DNA of 64,000 bases from Notospermus geniculatus (taxonomy: Eukaryota; Nemertea; Pilidiophora; Heteronemertea; Lineidae), in the NCBI GenBank assembly GCA_002633025.1, contig NMRB01003252.1:1-64000 (forward strand), given 5' to 3'. The translations under genes were made by a program, and so were the position numbers. Positions 1-11,362 of the stretch are shown piece after piece (the first letter of the stretch is position 1; the number at the start of each line of letters is the position of its first letter). The notes under the pieces are model-generated. The model saw only the letters and a program-made list of their open reading frames with translations, did not search any database and had not been told where the DNA came from.

Positions 1-872
1 GGAATTCCTATTATATTCCGAATTAGGGCTCCAACCAATCAAATTTCGTTCCGGACCTTTTCCACTATATGCATTGACTTCTAACAGTCGTGCACTGCAC
101 AGAGTGGAAACCATAGGCTTACTGTATTTTCGCAGAGCAAGCAAGGAGCCAGACAACGTGATGTGAACACTGTACTGACGACACGCAATAGGCCAACTGT
201 CCTAGGCAGTAAACATGTAGAAACCATGTTTGAAAAACAAAGTGTTAGCCTCCACCGAATGCTACTTTGGCTTTTGCACGTATTAACAAAAAAATGGCAA
301 TGCCTTGTTTGATATGACATTCTCCTCAATAACCCAGTCATCAAGCGAAGTCACATCCTAGTTCTTCCATTCCACAATATGGTGATTCATTTTCGAGTCA
401 CTCACGGATTAGGCCATTCATTGACACTGTTTTTACTTCACCAAATCTCCCAAAGACCAGAAAAGCAGCTTCATAATGAAGTTTATTATCAATCTCCTCA
501 CGTCGACAGGTTTTTTTCGAGTTTTAATTCAAACTTCATTAAGTATAACAAGATTAAAATCAATCCTACCTTACAATGCGAGGCGCAGAAATGGCTAGCT
601 TTGCGTCAGGCAGTGTGCCATTTGGAATAACCGGTCGATGGGATGCTTTCAAGCGCCCGCTGAATTGCGAATTGCAGCTGAATTAGGGCCTTGTTTCCAT
701 CAACAAAAGATTTTAATGAAAAATTCTTGAATGCGAAAGCTTCAAGTGTTTTAACGGTTTCGGCTGGCTGGGGCATCAAATTCACTGCGCCTGCCTATAC
801 CCGCACATTCTCGCCTTCAAACTAGTAAAGAAGACCGTCTCCATTGATAATCACTCGGAGAATTCTCATCAG
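1..872. other. No gene recognised
   Basis: Short open frames on both strands show no recognisable domain, and I see no repeat with clear ends. Confidence 0.5.
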
Positions 873-1278
873 TAGAGAGGTTGCGCAGCTTTCCGACTCC
901 GACTCCGGCTTCAACTACCAGAATGAATTGCAGTCCGCTGTAGACATCCTTGATGAAAACGATTTGATAGACGTTTGCAAATCGTAAAATGCCATAACTT
1001 TGTGGCAGAATAATTTTGACTCGTAGTCGGAAGTGCAAGTAAATCGCAAATATTATAGTCGTGTTTCAAGTCGTAACGACTAGGATTACGACTTCAATAT
1101 TCATTCTTTATCCGCACTTCCGATTTATAAGGCCAATTTTTTCTGCCTTCAATTTATGGTGTTTGACGAATTGAAAACTTCTCTCTGATCGTTTTTATCA
1201 AGGATGTCCATAGCGGACTGCAATTCATTCTCGTAGTTGAAGTCGGAGTCGGAGTCGGAAAACTGCGCAACCTCTCTA
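873..1278. mobile_element. Palindromic MITE, family P1, copy 1
   Basis: Two long arms are reverse complements of each other, from TAGAGAGGTTGCGCAG at the left end to its complement at the right end. The subterminal sequence is CTTTCCGACTCCGACTCCG. A second copy lies at 27736-28135. There is no coding capacity, so it is a non-autonomous foldback DNA element. The arms diverge towards the centre. Confidence 0.8.
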
Positions 1279-2678
1279 GTATTCTGCAAGAGTCGGTGCT
1301 GATTAGTGCCAAAGTAAGCAAAGAAGAAGGACGTTGTCAATTAGCCATGCTCATAGGAGCTGTCAGTAGTTGACCAATAGGTGTCACTGCAACCCAATCC
1401 AATGTTTTGCAAACCCTTTCATGGTTGATTGAGCACCAAACGGGAGAATGTTCTTTTGTATTGGTCCGCTAGAAGTTTGCTGCCATCTTTTGGCAATAAC
1501 CGCGGCTGACTGCTCTTAATACGAGAGAAGACACTGCCCCGAGCCACCGGGGAGTAGAGTTGTTGCTGGTACGATTTTCGTTCACACGGAAAAAGGGCCA
1601 CTTTTGGCAGCCAATGTTTTACGGCTTGACCCTGTCTCCTCCTCCACAGTGCAAAAACGCACGAGTGTAATACTTCAGGTGGTCCGGCAGTTCATCATGA
1701 CGTGGACTGCACCACACCCTCAGCGCCTTCTAACGACGAGCGCCCCAGTTTATAAATACCGGGGCACATAGTCAGGCTGCTCATTCGGTATTTCGCTCCC
1801 TGGAGGGAATGGCGAAGGTGAAACCTCGACTGCAGGCTTTGTGTGCCGGATTTAGGGTCCAGAAGGGGATGGGGTGCCTGCATGATCGCCAAGTGTTTCA
1901 GTCTATTCGCCCCCCCCCCCCACCCCCGTAGGCACGTTCTTCTATTCTCTCGCTTTTAAGCTGGAAACATCCGGCTTTTCGCCAATACTCCCAAGCGAGA
2001 CGATGGAGGACGCTGAGAATATGTTTAAAGCAAACCTATAATGGTAACATTTTTCAGAAGATCAATCACCGCCCTCTGACCGTTGTTTCGTCGGAGCTCA
2101 CCAGCGGGACACAACATCAAAACTCGGCCCATTCTAGGTTGATGGACGGAATTTTTCATCCCTTTTGATTCACCGTTCATTTGTACCAAACTCAGACAAA
2201 GAGTTCGTGCGTTTGATAAACGGACGGCCACACTGAAAGAGACAGTGTATAAATAAAGCGAGTTTGATGTGGAAATAATGAACGCGCTGCACTTAGTTCG
2301 AGTTTCACACAACTGGAATACGATGACCCCGGTTTTGGCCGCTTAATGGGTGTCACACTGCGCTATGGTTTCAGAAAAATAGCCTCTCTAGTTTGTTTTG
2401 AAATAATAAGTGATGAGGATTTAACTGGTATCGAATTACGTGGCATAATTGATGGGTGCGTACGTCCTTTTAGATGAATCACAACATTAATATGGAATAA
2501 ATGGACAGATAAAGTGACCTTGGTGACCTCCTGATGGATGGACGCAGAAAGATAAACATATGTTGGGGGTGGGGGTCTGAAAGGTACAACCACCATGCAC
2601 ATCGCCCCCTCCCATCAGATGCTGGCCAGGCGAGTCCTACTATGCTTTCTTAAGGCCTCCATACTCTGCATGAAAAAT
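1279..2678. other. No gene recognised; short shared repeat and poly-C tract
   Basis: A ~50-bp block near 1355-1404 (containing TTGACCAATAGGTGTCAC) recurs at about 37137-37187 and 45957-46000, just upstream of zinc-finger genes A and B. A 12-base C run occupies 1910-1921. Nothing else is recognised. Confidence 0.45.
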
Positions 2679-2835
2679 GTCGAAATAAGTCACTCCAATA
2701 GTCCGTTCGACAATATTTGATCTAGCAAAGTGTCGCACCGTTCTCGAAAAACATCAGAAAACTTCGACATATTGTGGAATGTTGTCGCATGAAGTATTTT
2801 TGAACGGGCTATTGTTCTGACTCATTTCGACAGTT
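2679..2835. mobile_element. Small degenerate foldback repeat
   Basis: The segment starting ATGTCGAAATAAGTCACT is repeated inverted and imperfect at the right end (TGACTCATTTCGACA). Related sequence occurs in the 810-bp duplication near 23630 and 24440. The boundaries are approximate. Confidence 0.4.
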
Positions 2836-3452
2836 GTCATGCGACGATACCTTCAGATGACGTCAGCAGGTCTCGGTTCAATGCAAAAGAAATGCGCTTC
2901 GACGTTTTTTACATGTACTTTCGAATAAAAAGTTCGATTCATTAAAAGCAGAGCTTGTTAAATATACATTGTACGCCTGTCATATTTAAACAAACAACAT
3001 AATTACTAAAAATTTAATCAGAGGAAAGTAAATAAAATTGTTTATCAGAACGAACCTAACAATATAATTGTAACAAAATTAATTTCCTATTACCTGTATT
3101 GACATAGCGTCGGCCAAAAAGCAACATTTACTTTCAATTAGCCTATATCCAGGGTAGAGGAAGGCATAACAACGAACCTCCCTTTTGTAGACACCTCTGC
3201 CAGGAGGACACCTCTGTATTAGAAATCCAATTTCACTGCCACTTGGACCAACACAACTCATTTGACCTCTGTGCGCAGGACACGTCTCAATTAAGGACAG
3301 CATTTGTTGGCCGAAAAGTTGTCCTTAATTGCGAAGTTTCTTTCTGTACTTAGATACGCTTTCACGACAAAATCAAATGAAAACTTTAATTAGAATAATG
3401 GGCGACAATAAACATTGTCGTCTGCGGCAAACAGATAAAAGTGGATTAATTT

Positions 3453-3646
3453 TTAAAGGACCACGGTATGTGATCTCTAATGGGTAATTTGACTGCAGAC
3501 GTAGAGGGAGCCACCTAGCGGCAGCAACAACGAACTACAAAATCCATTACAAAATGTACGTAGTAAATCGCGTCATTCGCCGACAACTAGTTAGTCCCTT
3601 GGGTTGGAGAGTGGCGCAGGCTGTCGAGAAAAAGTGGCTCCTTTAA
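3453..3646. mobile_element. TTAA-flanked MITE, copy 1
   Basis: The terminal repeats begin TTAAAGGACCACGGT and end with the complement CTCCTTTAA. The internal words GACGTAGAGGGAGCCACCTA and CTGTCGAGAAAAAGTGG are shared, inverted, with 23390-23607, 24200-24416 and 30473-30685. TTAA target sites are typical of piggyBac-type elements. That assignment is an inference. Confidence 0.7.
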
Positions 3647-3891
3647 TACCAAGCAAGGTGGTTTCATTTGAAATATATCGTGTGCTGCGACGGCAAAGTT
3701 TGTTTGGGCCAATTGCACTGCGTCAGATTTGATTTTTACGCACACAATTTCACATCCTGGCTAATTCCATGCATAATAACTGCGTAGGTGTGCATTGTAC
3801 CAAGTTGACAAATGACATCCAGATTTTTGGACATCCCTTATCATCAGGCCATTTTTCTTCCCTTCAGTCGTCAATTTCATATCACTTTCAG

Positions 3892-4130
3892 CAGGGTCGG
3901 ATTTAGTGGGGCGTGGGGGGCATACGCCCCCTATTTTTGGCAGAGCGGTGATTTTTAACGAGGAAAATTCAATCACATAAAAATTCGAGTTTTTTGCTCT
4001 CAGATGCCAGGAAAATGCATCTAAAAGCACTTAAATTGTCAAATTTTTCTGGGGGAGGACCCCCCATTGGGCTTTGCGCTCTCCGTTGAGCTAAGCCCCC
4101 CCCCTTCTGTCAACCCTGGATCCGACCCTG
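3892..4130. mobile_element. MITE with 7-bp target-site duplication
   Basis: The terminal inverted repeat is CAGGGTCGGAT / ATCCGACCCTG. The direct repeat CTTTCAG sits immediately outside both ends (3885-3891 and 4131-4137). The interior is rich in G and C runs (GGGGGGCATACGCCCCC). It is non-coding. Confidence 0.75.
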
Positions 4131-4221
4131 CTTTCAGGTTGAAATTGACGAGGGTATCAGCATTCTCGTGCCAGAAAACGCCCATGTGGAGGTGGCGCAG
4201 TGCTCAGCGATCACCAACAGT

Positions 4222-4692
4222 AGTTGCGCTTCCACTACAAAAAAAGCCGGTATTTGTCCGCTCTTATTCTGCTTCCATTACAGAATAGCCGTGTTTAATA
4301 AGTCCGGCTCTATTAAGTGCGGATCTATTTAGTTCGAGTTGCGCTTCCACTACAAAAAAGCCGGTATTTGTCCGCTCTTATTCTGCTTCCATTACAGAAT
4401 TGCCGGGTTTAAAAAGTCCGGTTCTATTTAGTGCGGATCTATTTAGTTCGGATAGCATAGCCGATCATACTCCGAATCTAGATGCGGATAAATTTTGTAG
4501 TGGAATGGCAATAACACCGGATCTATTTGTAGTATTATGCTCGGCTACAGGTGGCTCCACGGTCGCTTGCGACTGTGCATGACCTATCCAAACTAAATAG
4601 ATCCGCACTTAATAGAACCGGACTTATTAAACCCGGCAATTCTGTAATGGAAGCAGAACAAGAGCGGCTTTTTATGTAGTGGAAGCGCAACT
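4222..4692. mobile_element. Foldback element with duplicated left arm
   Basis: The arm beginning AGTTGCGCTTCCACTACA occurs twice in tandem on the left (4222 and 4337, period 115 bp) and once inverted at the right end (to 4692). The basic element is therefore 4337-4692, with an extra left arm added. It is non-coding. Confidence 0.75.
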
Positions 4693-4927
4693 AGTATCTC
4701 TGAACCCCTCATCGGCCTAATCCCTTCTTGCTAGTTTTGTCACGTGACGGGATAATTAATAAAGTAACTACCGTCTGACAGGAAGTCAGTTTTGGCAGGA
4801 TCGTCTGCTTTATGTAGCCGATGGCTTACAATTTTGTGTGGGTTAGAAAAATTGACTCGTGACATGTAAAACATGCTATGGATTATTTGATCTAGATGTT
4901 CAAATTGACTCATTTTGATACGTTTTT

Positions 4928-5066
4928 TTAAAAGGTACTTTAAAATGATTCATCTTGGCAAACATTGACAATATCGAGGAAGATGTCTTACTTCAAATAT
5001 TCCTTTGGTTACCTTTTATATCGACTTGTGTGATTAGAGTCGTAGTCTTATTGATAAATGTCCAAC
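4928..5066 (+). pseudogene. F-box-like exon fragment, copy 1
   Basis: Frame from 4955 reads LANIDNIEEDVLLQIFLWLP, which resembles the start of an F-box (xxEDVLLQIFxxLP). F-box proteins bind Skp1 in SCF ubiquitin ligases. There is no in-frame ATG, and the sequence after LPF loses the usual F-box pattern, although a Trp follows at about the right distance. An identical copy lies 510 bp downstream. It is either an exon of an unseen gene or a gene fragment carried by a repeat. Chance resemblance is possible. Confidence 0.35.
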
Positions 5067-5089
5067 TATGGGCGGTTAAACCCGCATTT

Positions 5090-5343
5090 TTAAGACGTTG
5101 GCAAAACAAGACGTTGAGACACTTTTCAAAGACATAGAGTTCAAAAATAAGACATTGAGTGACACCTTTCAAAGACGTTCACACGTTTCAAAGACGTAGT
5201 TCAAAAATAAGACGTTGGGTGGCGCTTTAAAGACCTCGCAATTCAAAGACGTTCATACTTTTCAAAGACATAACGGTAGTTCTAAAATAAGACATTGAGT
5301 GGCACCTTTCAAAGACGTTCACACGTTTCAAAGACGTAGTTCA
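5090..5343. repeat. Minisatellite with CAAAGACGTTCACACGTTTC units
   Basis: About four imperfect direct units of 60-80 bp contain TTCAAAAATAAGACATTGAG and TTTCAAAGACGTTCACACG. The array ends at a single N (5344) and lies between the two identical F-box-like segments. Confidence 0.7.
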
Positions 5344-5437
5344 NAGGGACATTTTTTAGCATTAGATGGCAAGCATGCTTGCTAAATAAGGACGAAAAAG
5401 GGAACTGTTTGGCAAGCATGCTTGCCAAATAAACCCT

Positions 5438-5576
5438 TTAAAAGGTACTTTAAAATGATTCATCTTGGCAAACATTGACAATATCGAGGAAGATGTCTTA
5501 CTTCAAATATTCCTTTGGTTACCTTTTATATCGACTTGTGTGATTAGAGTCGTAGTCTTATTGATAAATGTCCAAC
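5438..5576 (+). pseudogene. F-box-like exon fragment, copy 2
   Basis: This is the second copy of the segment at 4928-5066, identical over 139 bp as read by eye. The downstream frames diverge immediately after the shared TGTCCAAC. The N at 5344 between the copies leaves an assembly artefact possible. Confidence 0.35.
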
Positions 5577-5645
5577 GTCCAATAAGATCGGAAGTCAAAG
5601 ACCCAAACGCTCTAGAAAAACGTAACACGACCGTTTGTATTTCTT

Positions 5646-5802
5646 AATAGGGAGGTTTAGAACTCAAACGATGAACGTAAACTTTACGACAACGTTGTTT
5701 TCATACTACACGTTAACCAGATTTCATACTGCATTTTCGGTACAAAAATAACGTTGTCGTTAACGTTTATATTTATCGTTTGATTTCTAAACCTCCCTAT
5801 TG
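5646..5802. mobile_element. Palindromic MITE, TAGGGAGGTTTAG family, copy 1
   Basis: The left arm starts ATAGGGAGGTTTAGAA and the right arm ends TTCTAAACCTCCCTAT. ACGACAACGTTRTTTTCATAC is internal. A second copy is at 17610-17772. Confidence 0.75.
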
Positions 5803-5821
5803 ATTTTAAATGACGTTCACT

Positions 5822-6005
5822 CGTTCCTGCTAGTGTAGTCAGGCGCCTTTCACGTGAAGCATCGCAGGTTCAACCTCAGGTCGGCCAATTCTTCTTGCGA
5901 TACAGACAGAACGATTCTCTTTACAAAGAGCATCGATTCTGGGCCGCCGGTTCCCTCCTGCGACGACTAGGGCCTACTACCATGACTACTATGTAAAGTA
6001 AAGGC
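5822..6005 (+). mobile_element. Probable tRNA-derived SINE
   Basis: TAGTGTAGTCAGGCG resembles a Pol III A box. GGTTCAACCTC, about 40 nt downstream, resembles a B box. A non-tRNA body and a short A-rich end (GTAAAGTAAAG) follow. It is weaker than the SINE at 16382-16597. Confidence 0.4.
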
Positions 6006-6009
6006 GGAT

Positions 6010-6160
6010 GCCCGGTTGCACCAGCTATGCTCAAAGTTAAGTTTGAGGTTGACCTCAACTAAGTACAATAATGACTTGCCATTACAATTTGAGGTTGAGA
6101 ACGACTTTGAGGTTAACTTGACCACAAAGTCGACCTTAAGTATGACTGGTGCAACCGGGC
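6010..6160. mobile_element. MITE with GCCCGGTTGCACCA ends
   Basis: The termini GCCCGGTTGCACCA and TGGTGCAACCGGGC are perfect inverted repeats. The arms continue imperfectly inward (CTCAAAGTTAAG / CTTAAGTATGA). Confidence 0.75.
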
Positions 6161-7142
6161 CAAAGAGTGGTACCAGGAATCTTTCGTACCCGATTCAATA
6201 CTTCGAAACTCGTTCTTGGAATACACTTGGAATACACGCGTTTGGCAGGCTGCAAATTCCGCCGGCGTCTCTGGGTCTATGAATATTAATTAATTGTTTA
6301 ATAGCTGAATACTAATTCGTGACAGACCGAAAACAATTACGTGAGATTTCGGTAATGTTTACGGGCACGTTGTCGGATTATTTGCGTAAGCTGAATTCCC
6401 AATGGACGGGAGAAAAAAAACCGTGTATCCAGCATGGAGGCAAATTACTTTTTTTCTGGAAAATACATCAGGAGTGCAAGCATGCCTAATTCAAGGCATC
6501 ATTTTTACTCATCTGGTAATATTTGGCGGTGTTTAGGTCATGCAGGAGGAAACCCGCCGTCTCGGCAATGTACATGATAACGCCATTGGGACGACAGGGC
6601 AGCATCCAACCGACACAGCAGGCCCGGACTTGACCACTTCCGGTCGCCATATTGGATCTTCGAAGGAGCGTCGGCAGCATCCAGTAACAACAACATCAAA
6701 GCAGGAGTGGTTTAAATCTTTGGCTTATTTAACGGTCAAATCCGAATTCTATTAGAGAGAATTCTGTGAAAAAAAATGTCGACTGCAATAAATCAAACTA
6801 AAGGTGCGATTGTATTCAATTACGTCATTGTATAAACATTAACTGGTTTCTAACAGCGTGCAAATTTGACGACATCATGTTTACTTTTGGTCTCGAGAGA
6901 TTGATGTTATTGATTGACATTTCATATTGGTCTCTATAGACTGATATTATTAATAATTGATTTTAATTTGATTTATGTATAAATGATTTCCGTACTGGAT
7001 GCATTGAAGCGAGCACTTAAAAGTGGCCTACTGGGATGTTGAAGTGTTCACCAACGTAAAAATCAACACATTTTCTGTTAGTACCGTTTTTAAGAAAAAA
7101 AGCTGAGAGTTCAATGCAGCGTCTCCTACAACTGATGGTGTA
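6161..7142. other. No gene recognised
   Basis: AT-rich sequence with only short open frames. Nothing is identifiable. Confidence 0.5.
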
Positions 7143-8540
7143 GTCAGTGGGGGCGTGGTCGATTAAAGCAATAGACCCTACACGTATACCCTTGGCAGTA
7201 AACGTACATGATGCAGCTCTTCCTTTAGTTGCCTACACACCTACCGATCACCAGTGGAGATATACATGTAAGTGTAATAGAATGTCATGTACCCCGATAC
7301 GAGGTGTCCCACAAACGAAAGATTCTGACAAAATAAGGGTCAGCTACAATAGGCCGGACACTAACATACAGGAATTTCTGTCACGAGATGTCCCGTTACA
7401 AAAGAAGCGGACATCTGCTATCGGGAACATTAGATCCTATCACACCTGTACGGTATTTCCAATGGGGATCCTAGCTACGATAGAGGGCAGCACACCGAAA
7501 CCAAGTCCTATACAATGGACGCCTTTTGTGTGGGAAATTGATCAAAGCGAGATTTAAAGCGAATCGAAAGCGAAAAAATTTGATTTAGAAATAGAATTTG
7601 AAAGGGGACGAATTTTCAGGAAAAAATGTAAACAAACTTCTCCAGAATGTCAACAAAGAAATTTTCGTGCATTTTGATTGGCTGAATTTTGTGTTTACAA
7701 ACACCAGCCAAATGTAAACAAAATCCGCTATCGATTCGCTTTAAATGCATGTAGTTTTAACCACTAGTGACACCTATTGAGGTAGTGGGCTGGGGTGCCA
7801 TTACCACTTAGGCTAGCGCTACCCGACTGCAAGTTACTTTGGGTACGCAACTGCGGCTGGGAGAGTGAGATTAGCGATATTTAGAGGGCATCAAATAAAA
7901 TCGGACGTGACAGGCTGACCAGCAATGCACTCTGAAAGTAAAACAGCTGTGAATTGTGTCGTTGGAATAATTGATGAACTGGTTGAATTCCCATCCCAGT
8001 CATTCATGTATATTTAGCTCGACAATATCAATTTGGCACTCCTGCTTATTAATTGTTGATGGTTTGTACAGCAATGGTTGAGTACCCCGGCGGCGCCGTG
8101 TGCTCTTTGTCTGAAAATGTGGAAGAGTTGCAGAATCTGTTTTGAGCCCTTCACACACCGATTGACTGGACGAAAGTGGTCACCACAGACCTTTCCAATA
8201 AAGCTGGTGGTCAACTACATGTATTCTCCCACATGAAGTCATGGTCATTCATTCAAAGCATGACATAACACCACCAAACGCACCCTTCTCAGACAATGGG
8301 GACCCTAGTCCACTGCCTCAATATCCCGCTCAATAGGTGTCACTAGTGGTTAAAACTATTGAAACGAAACTGACATCCCGGTCCTGATCAATTTCCCACA
8401 CAAAAGGCGTCCATTGTATAGGACCCGATTTCGGTATGCTGCCCTCTATCGAAGCTAGGATCCCCATTGTTTTACCTAAACCTTTTGCCCATGGTCCGCT
8501 TGACCAGCTTAGCGTGCCGGCGCCCACTGAATGGTACTAA
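7143..8540. mobile_element. Inverted-duplicated repeat of about 1.4 kb
   Basis: A block containing GGATCCTAGCTACGATAGAG and TGTGTGGGAAATTGATCA (about 7457-7793) returns inverted at about 8335-8470. CAGTGGGGGCG at the left end and CGCCCACTG at the right end may be its termini. A 136-codon open frame (7147-7557) lies in the left arm but starts at GTG and resembles no family I know. I treat it as non-coding. Confidence 0.5.
7552..7746. mobile_element. MITE nested in the inverted-duplicated repeat
   Basis: The ends ATTTAAAGCGAATCGA and TCGATTCGCTTTAAAT are inverted repeats. The inverted partner of the host repeat (about 8340-8400) lacks this segment and so acts as an empty site. Confidence 0.7.
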
Positions 8541-8573
8541 GCTTCTGACGTCATATATGGTGACAACTGTTAG

Positions 8574-9242
8574 CAGACTGGGCCGTCACGCGGTACCGTG
8601 ATGGAAACGTGCACGTGACTTTGTCGCGCCCAACCGCGCAATGACTCTACAAAATACAATATTTGTTTCGGCAGAAAACGCCTACAATCCTGCGTGGAGG
8701 GGACGGAAACTTCTCACCGTAAATTTATACAATTTTTGTCAATAAACAAGCAAGAATTCACTGTGTCATACTCACGTTTAAAGATTTTACAGGCAATTTT
8801 CGACCGAAATTTACCTCGACAGCCGTAATGGCAGGCCTGCCATGCCTACCTGCATTATATGCCACTTTCGGCGCCATAAACGCCTGCAAAGCCTGAAATT
8901 CAGTTCTGGTATGTAGATAAGATGATAGAGATTGCATTTGGACAGGTCATTTCAAAATGACGCTTTTTTTAAACAATTGACGCTTTTTTGAAATTAGACG
9001 TGCTAAAGTCTCTTATCTTCGGGTGGCCTCGGTTAGCCGCGATTGTTGTTGTAATCTTCACAAGTAAACCATTGTAAAACGTTGACTTCAACTGCCCCGT
9101 GATATCACGCTGCAGCGCGACCACCATTCCCACCATGCTCGGCGAGCAGTTGTGCGGTTGCGCCACATTCGATCCACTTCCTCTTTTGACCACAAAATCA
9201 CGGTAAAGCGCGAATCACGGTACCGCGTGACGGCCCAGTCTG
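8574..9242. mobile_element. 669-bp DNA transposon with 29-bp TIR and 5-bp TSD
   Basis: The termini are perfect inverted repeats of 29 bp beginning CAGACTGGGCCGTCACGCGG. GTTAG is duplicated directly outside both ends (8569-8573 and 9243-9247). No open frame resembles a transposase, so it is non-autonomous. Confidence 0.8.
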
Positions 9243-9247
9243 GTTAG

Positions 9248-10418
9248 ACCACCATCTTTTTCAGAAACGACAACGTCTTAGCTAAAGGCCTTCAGACGCT
9301 GATCGACAAAGTCGAAAGTAGACATCGTCCATTCGACGACAATAGTTTAGTTCATCAAAATCTCGAAGTGTCTATCGATCTCTGGTCAGTAAATGTCAGA
9401 AAGGTTCGACAATTCCAAGAGGTCAGATTTTAGGCATGTCCAATATTTTTATAGTCATAAAAGTGTCCCATCTCTCATCCGAAAGCCAACGAAGGAGAAG
9501 CCAGGGACCTCAGCAGAAAAGCGATTGTTCCAGCGGAATATCCCACGGAACGGTGGTTTGCTAAATCGATAGTCGATAATAGAAATGTTTATCTTTCCTT
9601 TTGGAACATAATGGTTAAACTGTTTCACTTCCGAGTTGGAGGTGGTGAAAAGTGAATCGAATCGTGAAATGAGAATCAAATAAACAAGATCACGGACGAA
9701 GTATTTGCCTGCATCGGCGACAAAACAGATTTCGACCGGTCTTTTTTGGGAAGTTTCGCCGGCTCTCTTGTGTTGACTTCACCTTTGTGATGGCTGCATT
9801 AGCAGGAGAATTCCAAACAGGTTGATACCTGGGGTTCAACTTGGGGAAGCAACAAAGACTACATCTGTTACCTACGGCAATACATTAATCACTCTCTGTT
9901 GCAACTCGTTTTTTGTTGCTGGTTCCGTTAATGCTCAACCAATTTTTACTCTGTTTTCACCAAACTCCATCACAGTTTTCTCGCAACAATACCAGGGCGA
10001 TCACTTTTCAAAAAAAAGGCAACATCAACCAAGTTCTTTCACAAAGTCGCAGTTCGTGTTTGGCAGGCCGCCATTTTGAAAAAAAGGCAATGCATCGCGT
10101 AGTGTAAAATTCACTGAACATCGTGGCGCAATCAAATAGAATTTGTGAAACGGATCGGCTGCGTCCGACTTGAGAGAAAAATGCAGATAACAGAAATATT
10201 GTGACTAAAATATGACAAAATTTAGTGAAAACCAGTAAAAATTGGTTGAGAATAAAGGCGATACAAACGATTATTTCATCAGTGAGAAGTGAATGCGATG
10301 CTTGGGTCTTGATTTGAAAAAGATTCCTTGAATGTTGACGTTTTCTTTTTCTCACTATATGAGTCACACATACATGTAGCCTATGTCATTCCTTATACAG
10401 TTTCGACACGTTTTGCTA
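9248..10418. other. No gene; weak inverted repeat
   Basis: CTCAACCAATTTTTACT near 9935 returns inverted near 10240, with AGTGAAAACCAGTAAAAATT. This suggests a degenerate foldback element of roughly 300 bp with unclear ends. Confidence 0.4.
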
Positions 10419-10549
10419 GCAGCCATCTTGCCAAAATTACGTCATCATGACCAAGGGGATTCCCTTCCAGAGTGACAGATGATTGGTTCTCCCATCCACC
10501 AGTTGGGGAAACCCCTTGACGGTGACCTAATTTTGGCAAGATAGTTGCC
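10419..10549. mobile_element. Short MITE
   Basis: Imperfect arms of about 45 bp: GCAGCCATCTTGCCAAAATT on the left, and AATTTTGGCAAGATAGTTGC on the right. Confidence 0.6.
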
Positions 10550-10940
10550 AGTGGAACCCATCTATACCCATCGGATCCCAAAATTAACTGTCAAAAAATG
10601 TCGGGTTGATCTGAACTGGTTGTAATCAGGGAGTGAAATCGATGGGCCGTGTTCCGTCAGGATCTGACGTTAAGATGGTACAGAGCAGTCGTGATGAAGA
10701 TGGATTCAATATTTGGGTGCTGAGGAAGGTGACATGATGAAGTGCTCTCGGATAGAGTTGTCAATAGAGAGGGTTCGATAACGAACGCTAACGATAAATT
10801 GAATTCCGTCGTAGGCATGGTCGGGAGGTTGAATTGACTGGAGCAATAAAATGCAAGTGGATACTCCATGTCGAAGTTGAGTACAGAAAACATATGAAAA
10901 CATGTATAAGAAAATTTGTTGAACATTTAAAAGGTTTACA

Positions 10941-11256
10941 GTACACAGAAAAAAAAATCAACTCGAGTGGAGACTCAGAGTCTCACTTTAGGGACAAAAT
11001 GATTCGAAACACTTTTTGACTCAAAATGAAACAGAAAATATTTCGGCGCGAGACAATGACATCTCGGCCTAAAATATTTTCTCTCAGATCGAGACTGTCA
11101 GTATCTCAACCCGAAATATTTTCTCTCGGAACGAGGTGTCATTGTCTCGGGCCGAAATATTTTCTGTTTCATTTTGAGTCAAAAAGTATTTCGAACCATT
11201 TTGTCCCTAAAGTGAGACTTTGAGTCTCCACTCGAGTTGATTTTTTTTCTGTGTAC
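10941..11256. mobile_element. 316-bp near-complete palindrome (MITE)
   Basis: The ends GTACACAG and CTGTGTAC enclose arms of about 130 bp. Shared words are CTCGAGTGGAGACTCA and TTTGACTCAAAATGAAACAG with their complements. The centre contains a further inverted pair around CGAGACAATGACA / TGTCATTGTCTCG. It is non-coding. Confidence 0.8.
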
Positions 11257-11258
11257 GT

Positions 11259-11362
11259 GGGGCCTGTTTCATAAAATTAAGCAAATGGCACAATTAACTT
11301 CAATGCATTTTCCATTTGGTTAAAGGTACCATTAGCTTAAAATCACTTTTTGAAACAGGCCC
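11259..11362. mobile_element. MITE with GGGCCTGTTTCATAAA ends, copy 1
   Basis: The ends GGGGCCTGTTTCATAAA and TTTTTGAAACAGGCCC are inverted repeats. A second copy is at 40494-40606. It lies 2 bp from the preceding palindrome. Confidence 0.75.

Noticed and set aside
1910-1921. C run as a regulatory four-stranded structure
   Set aside because: A single homopolymer of 12 bases with no repeated tracts is more likely slippage.
7147-7557. 136-codon open frame
   Set aside because: It begins at GTG, lies in a repeat whose inverted copy is broken, and resembles no known protein.
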